A stretch of 36,356 nucleotides of DNA from Shewanella zhangzhouensis (GCF_019457615.1 NZ_CP080414.1:4477501-4513856), one strand, 5' to 3'; shown: positions 21,694-30,234, numbered from the stretch's first letter. The notes: a model not told the origin generated them from the sequence alone. Translations and numbers: made by a program.

Positions 21694-23583
21694 TTAAGCG
21701 CTCTTTCTCAGCAATCCACGTTTTTTAAGGTGAACCAGCAGAATGGATACGGCTGCAGGGGTCACACCTGAGATGCGCGAGGCCTGACCTATGGTCTCTG
21801 GTTTGTGGGCGTTGAGCTTGGCCGTTACTTCGTTGGACAGACCCGGCACTTCGCTGTAGTCCAGATCCAGCGGTAAGCGGGTGTTTTCGTTCCGCTCCGC
21901 CTTGGCGATTTCATCCTGCTGACGCTGGATGTAACCTGCGTATTTAACCTGAATCTGCACCTGTTCCGCAGCCAAAGGATCGGCAAGCCCAGGGCCGAAT
22001 CCGTCAACCTTCATCAGGGTGTCGTATTCAATCTCAGGTCGGCGCAGCAGATCTTCCAGCGACGCTTCGCGGGTCAGTGGGGCACTGAGCACTTCATTGA
22101 GCTGGGCCACCTGAGGTGAATTCACATGTACCCACTGGCTGCGCAAACGCTGTTGCTCAAGCTCGATGGACTCGCGTTTTTCACTGAATTTTTGCCAGCG
22201 GAAGTCATCAACCAGGCCCAGTTCACGACCTTTTTCGGTGAGACGCAAATCGGCATTGTCTTCACGCAGCAGCAAACGGTATTCGGCGCGGCTGGTGAAC
22301 ATACGGTAGGGCTCTTTGGTACCCAAAGTGGAAAGATCGTCCACCAGCACACCCAGATAAGCCTGATCGCGGCGTGGTGCCCAGGCTTCTTTGCCCTGTA
22401 CCTGCAGTGCGGCGTTGAGACCGGCCAAGAGCCCCTGAGCTCCGGCTTCTTCGTAACCTGTGGTGCCGTTGATCTGTCCGGCAAAGAACAAACCGTCGAT
22501 AACTTTGGTTTCCAATGAGTTTTTCAGATCTCTTGGATCGAAGTAGTCATATTCAATGGCATAACCAGGGCGAACAATTTCAGCCTGTTCCATGCCTCGA
22601 ATAGAGCGAACCAATTGAATTTGCACGTCAAATGGCAAGCTGGTCGATATACCGTTCGGGTAAATTTCGGTGGTCGTCAGGCCTTCGGGCTCGATAAAGA
22701 TCTGATGCGAGCTTTTATCGGCAAAACGATGAATTTTGTCTTCAATGGACGGGCAATAACGGGGGCCAATACCCTCAATCACCCCTGAATACATGGGACT
22801 GCGGTCCAATCCACCACGAATGATGTCGTGGGTGCGTTCGTTGGTGTGCGTGATATAGCAAGAGATCTGCTCTGGATGCTGGCTCAGCTCACCGATAAAA
22901 GACATCACAGGCAAGGGCGAATCGCCTTTTTGCTCAGTCATCACTGAAAAATCAATGGTTCTGGCATCAATACGGGGAGGCGTGCCGGTTTTCAGACGTC
23001 CTACGCGCAGTGGCAGATCCCGTAATCGATGGGCGAGGGCAATGGCTGGTTGATCACCGGCGCGGCCGCCGCTGTAATTTTCCAGACCTATGTGGATTTT
23101 GCCTCCCAGGAAGGTACCGGCAGTCAGCACCACGGCAGGGGCTTCAAAGGCCAGTCCCATTTGGGTAACAGCGCCGATAACCCGGCCATTCTCCACCACC
23201 AAATCATCTACGGCTTGCTGGAAAATCCGCAGGTTAGGCTGCTCCTGCAGAATACTCAGGATTTTGGCTTTGTAGAGGGCTCTGTCTGCCTGAGCGCGGG
23301 TCGCTCTGACCGCTGGGCCTTTACTGGAATTCAGGGTACGGAATTGGATCCCCGAGAAATCAGTGGCGATCGCCATTGCACCACCCAGAGCATCTATCTC
23401 TTTTACCAGATGCCCTTTACCAATACCGCCAATGGCAGGGTTGCAGGACATCTGACCCAGGGTATCGACATTGTGGGTGAGCAGCAGTGTCTTGCATCCC
23501 ATACGGGCTGCAGCCAAGGCGGCTTCGGTACCGGCATGGCCGCCACCTACAACTATCACATCAAACCGTTCATGAAATTGCAT
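21694..23583 (-). CDS. mnmG: tRNA uridine 5-carboxymethylaminomethyl modification enzyme MnmG (GidA)
   Basis: A 629-residue FAD enzyme that, with MnmE, installs the cmnm5 group on the wobble uridine of several tRNAs. The N-terminal FAD motif is VIVVGGGHAGTEAALAAARMG (residues 9-29), with CNPAIGGIGKGHLVKEIDALGG next, then GRLKTGTPPRI and the second conserved motif GQINGTTGYEEAAAQG-type (here GYEEAGAQGLLAGLNAA). The C-terminal helical domain that binds MnmE contains VPGLSNEVTAKL and RISGVTPAAVSILLVHLKKRG. Length equals the E. coli protein. AAGGT lies eight bases before the ATG. It borders oriC directly, as in E. coli. Confidence 0.98.
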   Translation of the reverse strand: MQFHERFDVIVVGGGHAGTEAALAAARMGCKTLLLTHNVDTLGQMSCNPAIGGIGKGHLVKEIDALGGAMAIATDFSGIQFRTLNSSKGPAVRATRAQADRALYKAKILSILQEQPNLRIFQQAVDDLVVENGRVIGAVTQMGLAFEAPAVVLTAGTFLGGKIHIGLENYSGGRAGDQPAIALAHRLRDLPLRVGRLKTGTPPRIDARTIDFSVMTEQKGDSPLPVMSFIGELSQHPEQISCYITHTNERTHDIIRGGLDRSPMYSGVIEGIGPRYCPSIEDKIHRFADKSSHQIFIEPEGLTTTEIYPNGISTSLPFDVQIQLVRSIRGMEQAEIVRPGYAIEYDYFDPRDLKNSLETKVIDGLFFAGQINGTTGYEEAGAQGLLAGLNAALQVQGKEAWAPRRDQAYLGVLVDDLSTLGTKEPYRMFTSRAEYRLLLREDNADLRLTEKGRELGLVDDFRWQKFSEKRESIELEQQRLRSQWVHVNSPQVAQLNEVLSAPLTREASLEDLLRRPEIEYDTLMKVDGFGPGLADPLAAEQVQIQVKYAGYIQRQQDEIAKAERNENTRLPLDLDYSEVPGLSNEVTAKLNAHKPETIGQASRISGVTPAAVSILLVHLKKRGLLRKSA

Positions 23584-23761
23584 GACACTACCTTAAAGCG
23601 AGAAAACAAAGATCGCACAACGAGCCGGGTATTTTAGCATTGCCAGAGACAGAGTTGAACGATCTGTTTGCATGTAAAGATCCAAAGGGGATCGGCTTAT
23701 AGATCTTAAGATCTTTATATAGATCTCTTTATTGTTATCTCTTATTAGGATCGCACTTTTC

Positions 23762-23770
23762 TGTGGGTAA
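23762..23770 (-). promoter_or_regulatory. DnaA box (R1 position, one mismatch)
   Basis: TGTGGGTAA, 13 bp after the last 13-mer, with the same spacing and orientation as R1 in E. coli oriC. Confidence 0.75.
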
Positions 23771-23865
23771 GGGTAAAAATCCTTTTAAAACATGGGATAA
23801 GTGAAATCTGATCCTGTGATCTCAAGGCGATCTACCCTGAGAAAAGGTGGGGATAGATCGGCATT

Positions 23866-23874
23866 TTATCCACA
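23866..23874 (+). promoter_or_regulatory. DnaA box, perfect
   Basis: TTATCCACA in the middle of oriC, forward orientation. Confidence 0.88.
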
Positions 23875-23938
23875 GGGTGGATCTTTGACCTGGTAGAGGT
23901 TTGAGTAATGCAACGGTAGATCAGATCTAAATCATATC

Positions 23939-23947
23939 TTATCCACA
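23939..23947 (+). promoter_or_regulatory. DnaA box, perfect
   Basis: TTATCCACA, forward orientation, in the mioC-proximal half of oriC. Confidence 0.88.
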
Positions 23948-23971
23948 AATTTATTATTAAATAACAGGTTT

Positions 23972-23980
23972 TGTGGATAA
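23972..23980 (-). promoter_or_regulatory. DnaA box, perfect
   Basis: TGTGGATAA, reverse orientation, 24 bp after the preceding box and facing it across an AT-rich spacer. Confidence 0.88.
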
Positions 23981-24028
23981 GAATGATCTAAGTTGTGGGT
24001 GACTGAGGATAACCTTGGGTATGCGATC

Positions 24029-24469
24029 TCAGAGTTTACCAATCCATTGTTGCAACCATTGAATGGCTGGCTCTTCGGGCACGGGATCGGCTTGTACATC
24101 GATCCGGATCTTATCCACAAAAGGTTTTGCACCGGCGTCGCTCAATAATTGAACAAGCTGTTCCGGACCCTCACAAAAGGTATCGTAGCTGGAGTCGCCA
24201 ATGGCGCAGAGTGCGAACTGTACCGTGCTCAAATCCGGCATCGTCAGCATCAAAGATTTGGCAAATGGCTGCAGATTATCGGGCAGATCGCCTGCACCAT
24301 GAGTCGCAGATACCAATAACCACAGAGCCGAGGTATCCAGCGAATCCAGCGATGGATCCAAATGGGAGCAACATTCGTGCCCTGCGTCACCGAGTACCGC
24401 TGCCAACTCATCTGCCACGTATTCACTGCCACCCAGGGTAGTGCCAATCAGGATTTCAATTTTTGCCAT
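24029..24469 (-). CDS. mioC: Flavodoxin-like protein MioC
   Basis: A 146-residue FMN-binding flavodoxin-fold protein; the E. coli homologue has 147 residues and supports biotin synthase activity in vitro. The phosphate-binding loop is IGTTLGGSEYVADEL (residues 8-22), and the flavin-binding loops are SATHGAGDLPDN and CAIGDSSYDTFCEGPEQL. The start at 24469 (MAKIEILIG) is chosen by homology; an upstream in-frame start would add a non-family extension. It is transcribed toward oriC, as in E. coli, so its transcription may affect origin activity. A perfect DnaA box lies within its coding sequence at 24111-24119. Confidence 0.95.
   Translation of the reverse strand: MAKIEILIGTTLGGSEYVADELAAVLGDAGHECCSHLDPSLDSLDTSALWLLVSATHGAGDLPDNLQPFAKSLMLTMPDLSTVQFALCAIGDSSYDTFCEGPEQLVQLLSDAGAKPFVDKIRIDVQADPVPEEPAIQWLQQWIGKL
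24111..24119 (+). promoter_or_regulatory. DnaA box inside mioC
   Basis: TTATCCACA, a perfect match in the 3' part of mioC about 130 bp from the last oriC box. It may extend DnaA loading beyond the intergenic region. Confidence 0.7.
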
Positions 24470-24615
24470 CGCTACATCCGTTGAAGAGAAAAATGCTTGA
24501 AGATTGGCGTCATGGTAGCCCAAAGCCAGGGGCGGTGGAACGGATCTCAAGTCTGTAGCTGCTGTGCTAGCATGGTGCAGTCACTGGATTACGGCCAAGG
24601 GGCAAACACATCGCT

Positions 24616-25530
24616 ATGACCAACAAGCAGAAAGTAGTCATCTGGTTGAGTGCCGCCCTCATTGCCCTGTTAATCGGTTTGCTGATGACAGTGCTGGTGA
24701 CGATCCCGGAAGTACCTCGGGTGGTTCTGGGCAATAGCGCTACGGTGCTCTCCCACCAGGGGCGCTGTTTTCACCTTGATGATTCAGCAACGGCGTTGGA
24801 TGACAACGTCATTGACGAGCACGGCGTTATTGCCTTGCTGGTTTGGAATATTCACAAACAAAGCGATGGTGAGTGGCCTAAAGCGCTGTGGACACAGGGA
24901 GAACAATGGCAGCTGCTGTTACTGCAGGAGGTCGAACTCAGTACGGATTTCAGCGCTGCACTTGAAAATCATCAGTTCAGTTGGAGTATGATGCCCGCTT
25001 TTCGCTTTCAGGGGCTGGATTATGGTGTGATGCTGGCCGCGCGCCGCCCTCCGCTCGAGGGTTGCGGCCTGTTAAAGGTAGAGCCCTGGATCCGACTTCC
25101 CAAAGCGGCGCTTTACGGTTTTTATGCCCTGAGTAATGGTGAGACCTTGCTGGCGGTTAATCTCCACGGGATCAACTTCGATCCCAATTTGCAGGAGTGG
25201 GAAGACCAATTGGCGCCGCTTTTACGCTTGGTGAAGCAACATCAAGGGCCCGTGATCCTGGCGGGCGACTTTAACAGTTGGGGAGAGCGCAGAAGCAAAA
25301 AGCTCGAAAAACTCATCGAACCACTGGGGCTTAAGGTAGTGCGCTTTGAGCCTGATGAGCGGATCAGAGTTTTTGGTACGCCGCTTGATTGGGTATTTTA
25401 CCGAGGCTTACATCTGAAAAAGGCGCAATCACCCACAACAAATGTGTCGGATCATGCGCCCCTGATGGTGCAGTTCGAACTTAGCCCCGGGTCAACCAGT
25501 GATGGTGAAACTCCAGGTGTTCATCAATAA
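24616..25530 (+). CDS. Membrane-anchored endonuclease/exonuclease/phosphatase (EEP) family protein
   Basis: A 304-residue protein with an N-terminal membrane helix (residues 9-31, VIWLSAALIALLIGLLMTVLVTI) and then the metal-dependent EEP fold. Visible active-site motifs in order are LVWNIHKQ (metal-binding Asn), LLLQEVE (catalytic Glu), VNLHGINF, LAGDFNSWGERR (Asp/Asn) and the final SDHAPLMVQF (Asp-His). Members hydrolyse phosphodiesters in nucleic acids, phospholipids or nucleotides; the substrate here is unknown and the catalytic domain probably faces the periplasm. AAGGGG lies rather far upstream of the ATG. Its last 50 bp overlap the end of the convergent fghA gene. Confidence 0.82.
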   Translation: MTNKQKVVIWLSAALIALLIGLLMTVLVTIPEVPRVVLGNSATVLSHQGRCFHLDDSATALDDNVIDEHGVIALLVWNIHKQSDGEWPKALWTQGEQWQLLLLQEVELSTDFSAALENHQFSWSMMPAFRFQGLDYGVMLAARRPPLEGCGLLKVEPWIRLPKAALYGFYALSNGETLLAVNLHGINFDPNLQEWEDQLAPLLRLVKQHQGPVILAGDFNSWGERRSKKLEKLIEPLGLKVVRFEPDERIRVFGTPLDWVFYRGLHLKKAQSPTTNVSDHAPLMVQFELSPGSTSDGETPGVHQ

Positions 25531-26326
25531 AGCTCGCGATAAAGTAATAGCTGTGATCGTAGCCAGGCTGCATCCGCAGATTCAGTGGAAAGTCGGCACT
25601 GTCAGCGGCACGTTGCAGCCGTTGTGGCATGAGTTCAGTTTCTAAAAAGCTGTCGGCATCGCCCTGATCCACCAGCATGGGGATAGGTTCGGCGCCACGG
25701 CCAATCAATTCACAGCTGTCGTATTCGCGCCAGCTTTCCCGGTCTTTGCCCAGGTAATTGCCAAAGGCCTTTTGCCCCCAGGGGCTTTGGCTGGGATTAC
25801 AAATAGGGCTGAACGCAGACACGCTGGCATAGCGACCCGGGTTTTTCAGCGCTATGGTCAGGGCGCCGTGGCCGCCCATGGAGTGGCCGGCAATGCTGCG
25901 TTTGCTGCTGACCGGAAAATTGGTTTCAATCAGCTTCGGCAGCTCTTTCACCACATAATCGTACATGCGGTAGTGCTTACTCCATGGCGCTTCGGTGGCA
26001 TTGAGATAAAAACCTGCCCCCAGGCCAAAGTCCCAGGCGCCATCGGGATCGTCGGCCACACCTTCGCCCCGAGGGCTGGTGTCCATGGCAACAATAGCAA
26101 GCCCGAGCGTCGCGGCCAGCCGCTGTGCGCCTGCCTTCTGCATAAAGTTTTCATCGCTGCAGGTGAGGCCTGATAGCCAATAAAGCACAGGTACGCTTTG
26201 GGTTTCGGCCTGGGGAGGCAGAAAAATCGCAAAGCGCATCTTGCAATCCAGGCTGCTGGATTGATGACTGTATTGCTTGTGCCAGCCATCAAAACTGCGA
26301 TTGGCACTGATTAGTTCCAGTGTCAT
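25481..26326 (-). CDS. fghA: S-formylglutathione hydrolase
   Basis: A 281-residue alpha/beta hydrolase of the esterase D family (FrmB/YeiG type) that splits S-formylglutathione to formate and glutathione. The nucleophile is Ser149 in AGHSMGGHGAL. The acid is in VDQGDADSFL (Asp223 or Asp225) and the base is His258 in PGYDHSYYF. The conserved WLSGLTCSDENFMQKAGAQ stretch, typical of this family, is present. It begins 9 bp after adhC, giving a formaldehyde-detoxification operon. The 3' end overlaps the convergent EEP-family gene by 50 bp. Confidence 0.96.
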   Translation of the reverse strand: MTLELISANRSFDGWHKQYSHQSSSLDCKMRFAIFLPPQAETQSVPVLYWLSGLTCSDENFMQKAGAQRLAATLGLAIVAMDTSPRGEGVADDPDGAWDFGLGAGFYLNATEAPWSKHYRMYDYVVKELPKLIETNFPVSSKRSIAGHSMGGHGALTIALKNPGRYASVSAFSPICNPSQSPWGQKAFGNYLGKDRESWREYDSCELIGRGAEPIPMLVDQGDADSFLETELMPQRLQRAADSADFPLNLRMQPGYDHSYYFIASFIDEHLEFHHHWLTRG

Positions 26327-26335
26327 GGCGGCTCC

Positions 26336-27469
26336 TTATTTGCGATCGTAATGGATCACGCTGCGGATACTTTTGCCTTCGTGCATCAGATCGAACGCTT
26401 CGTTAATCGCATCCAGTCCCATGGTGTGGGTGATAAAGTCACTCAGGGCAAATTCACCGCGCAGATACTGTTCAACAATGCCCGGCAGTTCGGAGCGTCC
26501 TTTCACGCCGCCAAAGGCACTGCCGCGCCACACCCGGCCGGTGACCAGCTGGAATGGACGGGTGGAAATTTCCTGCCCTGCTCCGGCCACGCCAATGATC
26601 ACTGACTCGCCCCAGCCCTTATGGCAGCACTCCAGCGCGCTTCGCATTACATTCACATTGCCGATGCACTCAAATGAAAAATCCACGCCGCCGTCGGTCA
26701 TCTCAACAATCACGTCCTGAATCGGCTTGTCGTAGTCTTTGGGGTTGATGCAGTCGGTGGCGCCAAGCTTTTTGGCCAGCTCAAACTTACTGTCGTTGAT
26801 ATCGATACCAATGATGCGGCTGGCTCCGGCCATGGTCGCGCCAATCACCGCCGACAAACCAATGCCGCCGAGGCCGAAAATAGCCACTGTGTCACCTTTC
26901 TTCACCTTGGCGGTTTTGAGCACAGCGCCCATGCCGGTGGTGACACCGCAGCCCAGCAGACACACTTCTTCAAGCGGCGCTTCGGGGTTGACCTTGGCGA
27001 GGGATATTTCCGGCAGCACTGTGTATTCACTGAAAGTGGAGCAGCCCATGTAGTGATAAATCGGCTCGCCATCTTTATAGAAGCGGGTGGTGCCGTCCGG
27101 CATCAGGCCTTTGCCCTGGGTGGCGCGCACCGCTGAGCACAAGTTGGTCTTGCCCGAGGTACAGAACTTACATTTACCGCATTCGGCGGTGTAAAGCGGG
27201 ATCACATGGTCGCCCACTGCCACGCTGGTTACGCCTTCGCCGACCATTTCCACAATGCCGCCGCCTTCGTGGCCCAAAATAGCCGGAAACACGCCTTCCG
27301 GGTCATCGCCCGACAGGGTAAAGGCATCGGTGTGGCACACGCCCGTGGCGACAATGCGCACCAGCACTTCTCCGGCCTTGGGCAACATCACATCCACTTC
27401 TTCAACGGATAAGGGCTGGCCCGGGCCCCAGGCAATGGCGGCGCGGGATTTAATAAAGGATGCAGACAT
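26336..27469 (-). CDS. adhC: S-(hydroxymethyl)glutathione dehydrogenase / class III alcohol dehydrogenase
   Basis: A 377-residue zinc- and NAD-dependent enzyme (also called FrmA) that oxidises the glutathione adduct of formaldehyde; the family also reduces S-nitrosoglutathione. Catalytic zinc ligands are Cys45, His67 and Cys174. Structural zinc ligands are Cys97, Cys100, Cys103 and Cys111 in CGKCKFCTSGKTNLC. The NAD-binding motif is FGLGGIGLSAVIGA. The start at 27469 (MSASFIKSRAAIAW) follows AAGGA by six bases; an upstream in-frame start at 27517 gives an atypical extension. It is divergent from a LysR-type gene, which is the likely regulator. Confidence 0.97.
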   Translation of the reverse strand: MSASFIKSRAAIAWGPGQPLSVEEVDVMLPKAGEVLVRIVATGVCHTDAFTLSGDDPEGVFPAILGHEGGGIVEMVGEGVTSVAVGDHVIPLYTAECGKCKFCTSGKTNLCSAVRATQGKGLMPDGTTRFYKDGEPIYHYMGCSTFSEYTVLPEISLAKVNPEAPLEEVCLLGCGVTTGMGAVLKTAKVKKGDTVAIFGLGGIGLSAVIGATMAGASRIIGIDINDSKFELAKKLGATDCINPKDYDKPIQDVIVEMTDGGVDFSFECIGNVNVMRSALECCHKGWGESVIIGVAGAGQEISTRPFQLVTGRVWRGSAFGGVKGRSELPGIVEQYLRGEFALSDFITHTMGLDAINEAFDLMHEGKSIRSVIHYDRK

Positions 27470-27582
27470 AGGATTTCCTTCCTCAGTAAATGCGGCCTTG
27501 CAGATGACCGGATTCATTATTGATAGTCCAAAGCCGATGCCTGGGCACGGCCCAGACGCTTTGTGTGTGAATGTGATTGTAT

Positions 27583-27623
27583 TTATTTACTGTGAATTGA
27601 TAATTGGCTCTATTGGTAAATAA
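27583..27623. promoter_or_regulatory. Candidate LysR operator between adhC and its divergent regulator
   Basis: Perfect 8-bp inverted repeat TTATTTAC (27583-27590) and GTAAATAA (27616-27623), separated by 25 bp in the AT-rich divergent gap. It ends 22 bp before the regulator's ATG. Spaced dyads in such gaps are typical of LysR regulators, but this is inference. Confidence 0.4.
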
Positions 27624-27645
27624 CTTTTACTGGATAGAAATAATC

Positions 27646-28518
27646 ATGCGCTGGGAAGGGATTTGTGAATTTGTGGCCGTGGCCGAGGCGCAAAGCTTTA
27701 CCACGGCTGCCGGTCGGCTTGGGATCAGTACCGCGCAGGTGAGCCGCCAGGTGCGCGAGCTTGAAGAGCGCCTTGGCAGCAAGCTTTTGTACCGCACTAC
27801 GCGCAAGGTGTCGCTTACCGAAGACGGGCAACTGTTTTACCGCCACTGCCGCCAGGTGCTCGATGGTCTGGATGAAGCCGAGCGGGCGGTGTCGTCCCTT
27901 AAAAATGAGCCGCGCGGGCTTATCCGCATGACGGCGCCTGTGACCTACGGCGAGCAATATGTGATGCCCATAGTACTGGAATACATGCAGCAGTTTCCCC
28001 AGGTGGAAGTGCAATGCGAGCTGACCAATCAACAGCTCGATTTGGTGCAGGGTGGCTTTGATTTGGCGATTCGCCTCGGGGTGCTACCGGATTCCTCTAT
28101 GATGGCGCGAAAGCTGGCCGAGCGGGTGCAGTATCTGGTGGCGTCGCCGGACTATATCGGCCGCCATGGTGCCCCCCATTCGCTGTCGGAGCTCGGTCGT
28201 CATCAATGTTTGCTCGGTAGCCTGCCATTCTGGCGTTTTCAGGAAGAGGGCAAGCTTCGCAGCCTGAAGGTGAAAGGGCGCCTCAGTTGCAGCAGCGGCA
28301 ACACCCTGCTGGCGGCGGCATTGGCGGGCATGGGGATAGCCCAGCTGCCCGGCTATTACGTGGATGAAGCGATTCGTGACGGCCGCTTGCTGGTGCTGCT
28401 CAAGCCATTTCAGGAACCCAAAGAGGGAATTTGGGGCTTGTATCCCCATAATCGGCAGTTGTCGCCCAAGATTGGCCATCTGATGAATATGCTGGCCGAC
28501 AGGTTGCCCAAAGCCTGA
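27646..28518 (+). CDS. LysR-family transcriptional regulator, divergent from adhC-fghA
   Basis: A 290-residue regulator. The start is set at ATG 27646 (MRWEGICEFVAVAEAQSF), because LysR proteins begin their winged helix-turn-helix within the first residues; an upstream frame opening at 27604 is less likely. The DNA-binding domain spans residues 1-60 (FTTAAGRLGISTAQVSRQVRELEERLGSKLLYRTTRKVSLTEDG), followed by the two-lobed effector domain (RMTAPVTYGEQYVMPIVLEYMQQFPQV and onward). The position next to the formaldehyde operon suggests that it controls adhC and fghA. Confidence 0.9.
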   Translation: MRWEGICEFVAVAEAQSFTTAAGRLGISTAQVSRQVRELEERLGSKLLYRTTRKVSLTEDGQLFYRHCRQVLDGLDEAERAVSSLKNEPRGLIRMTAPVTYGEQYVMPIVLEYMQQFPQVEVQCELTNQQLDLVQGGFDLAIRLGVLPDSSMMARKLAERVQYLVASPDYIGRHGAPHSLSELGRHQCLLGSLPFWRFQEEGKLRSLKVKGRLSCSSGNTLLAAALAGMGIAQLPGYYVDEAIRDGRLLVLLKPFQEPKEGIWGLYPHNRQLSPKIGHLMNMLADRLPKA

Positions 28519-28647
28519 TGTGTGAGCTGGTGCCAGTATCCACCTCGTTTAAACTTGTTGAAAATGGTGGAACAACCTAATGTGATTCAGGCGAGTCGTT
28601 TCGCTGGAATGGCTCGCTTCAGTACGACTTCACTAAAGGGAATTGCG

Positions 28648-29226
28648 ATGAAGAATTTTACAGCCGGTTTGAATAATTTCTGGGTTGGGTTGGTTACCGG
28701 CATGCTGATGCCTGTGATTGTGGTGGCCGCGCTTTTGTACCTGACAGTGGATAAGCTGACCGGCGTGGTGCAGGACTCGGCCATTTCGCCCTTCCTTGAG
28801 CGCAGCGAACAGACCCTGGATAAGGTTGATAACCTGCTGGTGACCCTGGATGACAAGGTGGACAGCGCCAGCCTGAAGGATCTTGAGCTGCTGGCACCAC
28901 TGAAAAATGCCAGGATTTTGCCCGAACTGCAGGAGATTGCCGGCGCCGCCGCTGAGCTTAAAACCAAGGTGGACGATATAGACAAAGAAGCAGTGCTTGC
29001 CGCCCTGCGTCAGAAGTTGGAAACCTCTCTGGCGGGCAAGTTCCCCGAAGAAAAGGCCAAAGCCCTTGCTGCCAATTTGGAAAACCTAGTGCGGGTGTTG
29101 GCGCAAAGAAGTGATGATCTGCAAAAAATGACCGATCTGCAAAAAATGACCGACCTGCAAAACATATCTGAGCTTCCCAAACTGGATGAGGCTCTGGTAA
29201 ATGGTCCGCAAGCTCCGGGCAATTGA
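28648..29226 (+). CDS. Membrane-anchored coiled-coil protein of unknown function
   Basis: A 192-residue protein from ATG 28648, with AAAGGG seven bases upstream. A membrane helix at residues 11-32 (FWVGLVTGMLMPVIVVAALLYLTV) is followed by a mostly helical, charged region with Leu and Val periodicity (SEQTLDKVDNLLVTLDDKVD; ELQEIAGAAAELKTKVDDID), probably coiled coil. Near the C-terminus the hexapeptide DLQKMT is repeated twice with a third degenerate copy, encoded by an 18-bp tandem repeat. No family is recognised. It follows the LysR gene by 129 bp and is convergent with a second LysR gene 15 bp away. Confidence 0.65.
   Translation: MKNFTAGLNNFWVGLVTGMLMPVIVVAALLYLTVDKLTGVVQDSAISPFLERSEQTLDKVDNLLVTLDDKVDSASLKDLELLAPLKNARILPELQEIAGAAAELKTKVDDIDKEAVLAALRQKLETSLAGKFPEEKAKALAANLENLVRVLAQRSDDLQKMTDLQKMTDLQNISELPKLDEALVNGPQAPGN
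29116..29169 (+). repeat. 18-bp tandem repeat within a coding region
   Basis: GATCTGCAAAAAATGACC occurs at 29116-29133 and again at 29134-29151, with a diverged third copy at 29152-29169. It encodes repeated DLQKMT and keeps the reading frame, so copy-number change would alter protein length without breaking it. Confidence 0.9.
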
Positions 29227-29241
29227 TAAGTTCCAGTCCAC

Positions 29242-30165
29242 TCAGGCTGCGTCGAACGCCGCGCGGGCAGCCATCTCGGCTATCACAAAGTCGATAAAGT
29301 GAGTCACCAGCGCCGATTCGGCCCGGCGCTGGGTGTAAAGCGCATAGAAGCTTGCGCCCTTGGGGCGAAAGTCGGGCAAGACTTCGACCACAGTACCGGC
29401 CTGCAGCTCATCGGCCACCAGATAGCGGGGCAGGATGGCGATGCCAAAGCCCTGCTGCATGGCGGCATAAATTGCCTGCTTGTGGCTGAAGGCAAGTTCA
29501 CCCGCCACGTCCATATGCAGTTCCTTTCCCTTATCCATCAAGGTCCAGCGTTCGTGGCGTGAGTAATCGGTGCAGCGGCTGATAAGGCTGTGCTGATGTA
29601 ATTCTTCCGGCCTGCAAAGGGCTGATTTGTCACTCATATAAGCCTTGCTGGCGCAAAGCACCATCTCATCCCTGGCAATAAAGCGGGCGAGATAGGGCTC
29701 GCGGTTAAGCTCGGTGCTGCGAAACGCCACATGAATATTGTCCCGCAGCAAATCTGAGGTGCGATTACTGAAGTCGGTGACCAGCCGCACCGATGGGTGC
29801 TGTTGCCTGAATTTAAGCAGCAGAGGTGTGAGCATCACTTCACCCCACAGCATGGGGGCGGTGATCCTCAGTTCACCACTCAGGCTCTCGCGGCGGTTTT
29901 GTAGCCCGTCCAGCAGTTGTTCGTGCAGGGCAAGCATCTGGTCTGCCTGGCGGTAGGTGAGCTCCCCGGCATCGGTCAGTTGTAGCCGGCGGGTGGTGCG
30001 GTTAAGCAGCACAGTGCCGAGGCTTTGTTCTAAATAGCGTAAATCTTTCGAGGCCTTACTCGGGGTAATGCCCAAATGCTCTGCCGCCCTGGCAAAGGAG
30101 CCAAAGCGCACAATGCAGACCAGCAGTCGCATTAAATACAAGGTATCCAGCTTGTGTTGGCCCAT
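29242..30165 (-). CDS. LysR-family transcriptional regulator, divergent from the OYE-family gene
   Basis: A 307-residue regulator from the ATG at 30165 (MGQHKLDTLYLMRLLV), preceded by GAGGA. An alternative ATG at 30210 also has an AGGA site and adds 15 residues, but it would place the nearby palindrome on its own ribosome site. The helix-turn-helix is FGSFARAAEHLGITPSKASKDLRYLEQSLGTVLLNRTTRRLQLTDAG; the effector domain begins LRITAPMLWGEVMLTPLLLKF. It belongs to the CrgA/AaeR-like branch by general appearance. The oxidoreductase and exporter genes on the other strand are the likely targets. Confidence 0.88.
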   Translation of the reverse strand: MGQHKLDTLYLMRLLVCIVRFGSFARAAEHLGITPSKASKDLRYLEQSLGTVLLNRTTRRLQLTDAGELTYRQADQMLALHEQLLDGLQNRRESLSGELRITAPMLWGEVMLTPLLLKFRQQHPSVRLVTDFSNRTSDLLRDNIHVAFRSTELNREPYLARFIARDEMVLCASKAYMSDKSALCRPEELHQHSLISRCTDYSRHERWTLMDKGKELHMDVAGELAFSHKQAIYAAMQQGFGIAILPRYLVADELQAGTVVEVLPDFRPKGASFYALYTQRRAESALVTHFIDFVIAEMAARAAFDAA

Positions 30166-30214
30166 GCTTCTATCCTCGAGATTGACTGCCGATTGTGTCT
30201 TGTTGGGCATTAAT

Positions 30215-30234
30215 ATCTTTCCTGAAGGATAGAT
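30215..30234. promoter_or_regulatory. Palindromic operator candidate between the LysR and OYE genes
   Basis: ATCTTTCCT-GA-AGGATAGAT is a 9-2-9 inverted repeat with 8 of 9 pairs, lying 50 bp before the LysR start and 61 bp before the oxidoreductase start. It fits a shared LysR operator. Confidence 0.5.

Larger units (their letters stand above)
23690..24010. other. oriC: Chromosomal replication origin oriC
   Basis: The 445-bp gap between mnmG and mioC holds an E. coli-type origin. The duplex unwinding region has three 13-mers at 23710-23722 (GATCTTTATATAG), 23722-23734 (GATCTCTTTATTG) and 23736-23748 (TATCTCTTATTAG, one base from the E. coli right 13-mer as remembered). DnaA boxes: TGTGGGTAA at 23762-23770 in the R1 position, TTATCCACA at 23866-23874 and 23939-23947, TGTGGATAA at 23972-23980, and one more inside mioC at 24111. 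More than a dozen GATC sites crowd the region, implying Dam methylation and SeqA control. Confidence 0.95.
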
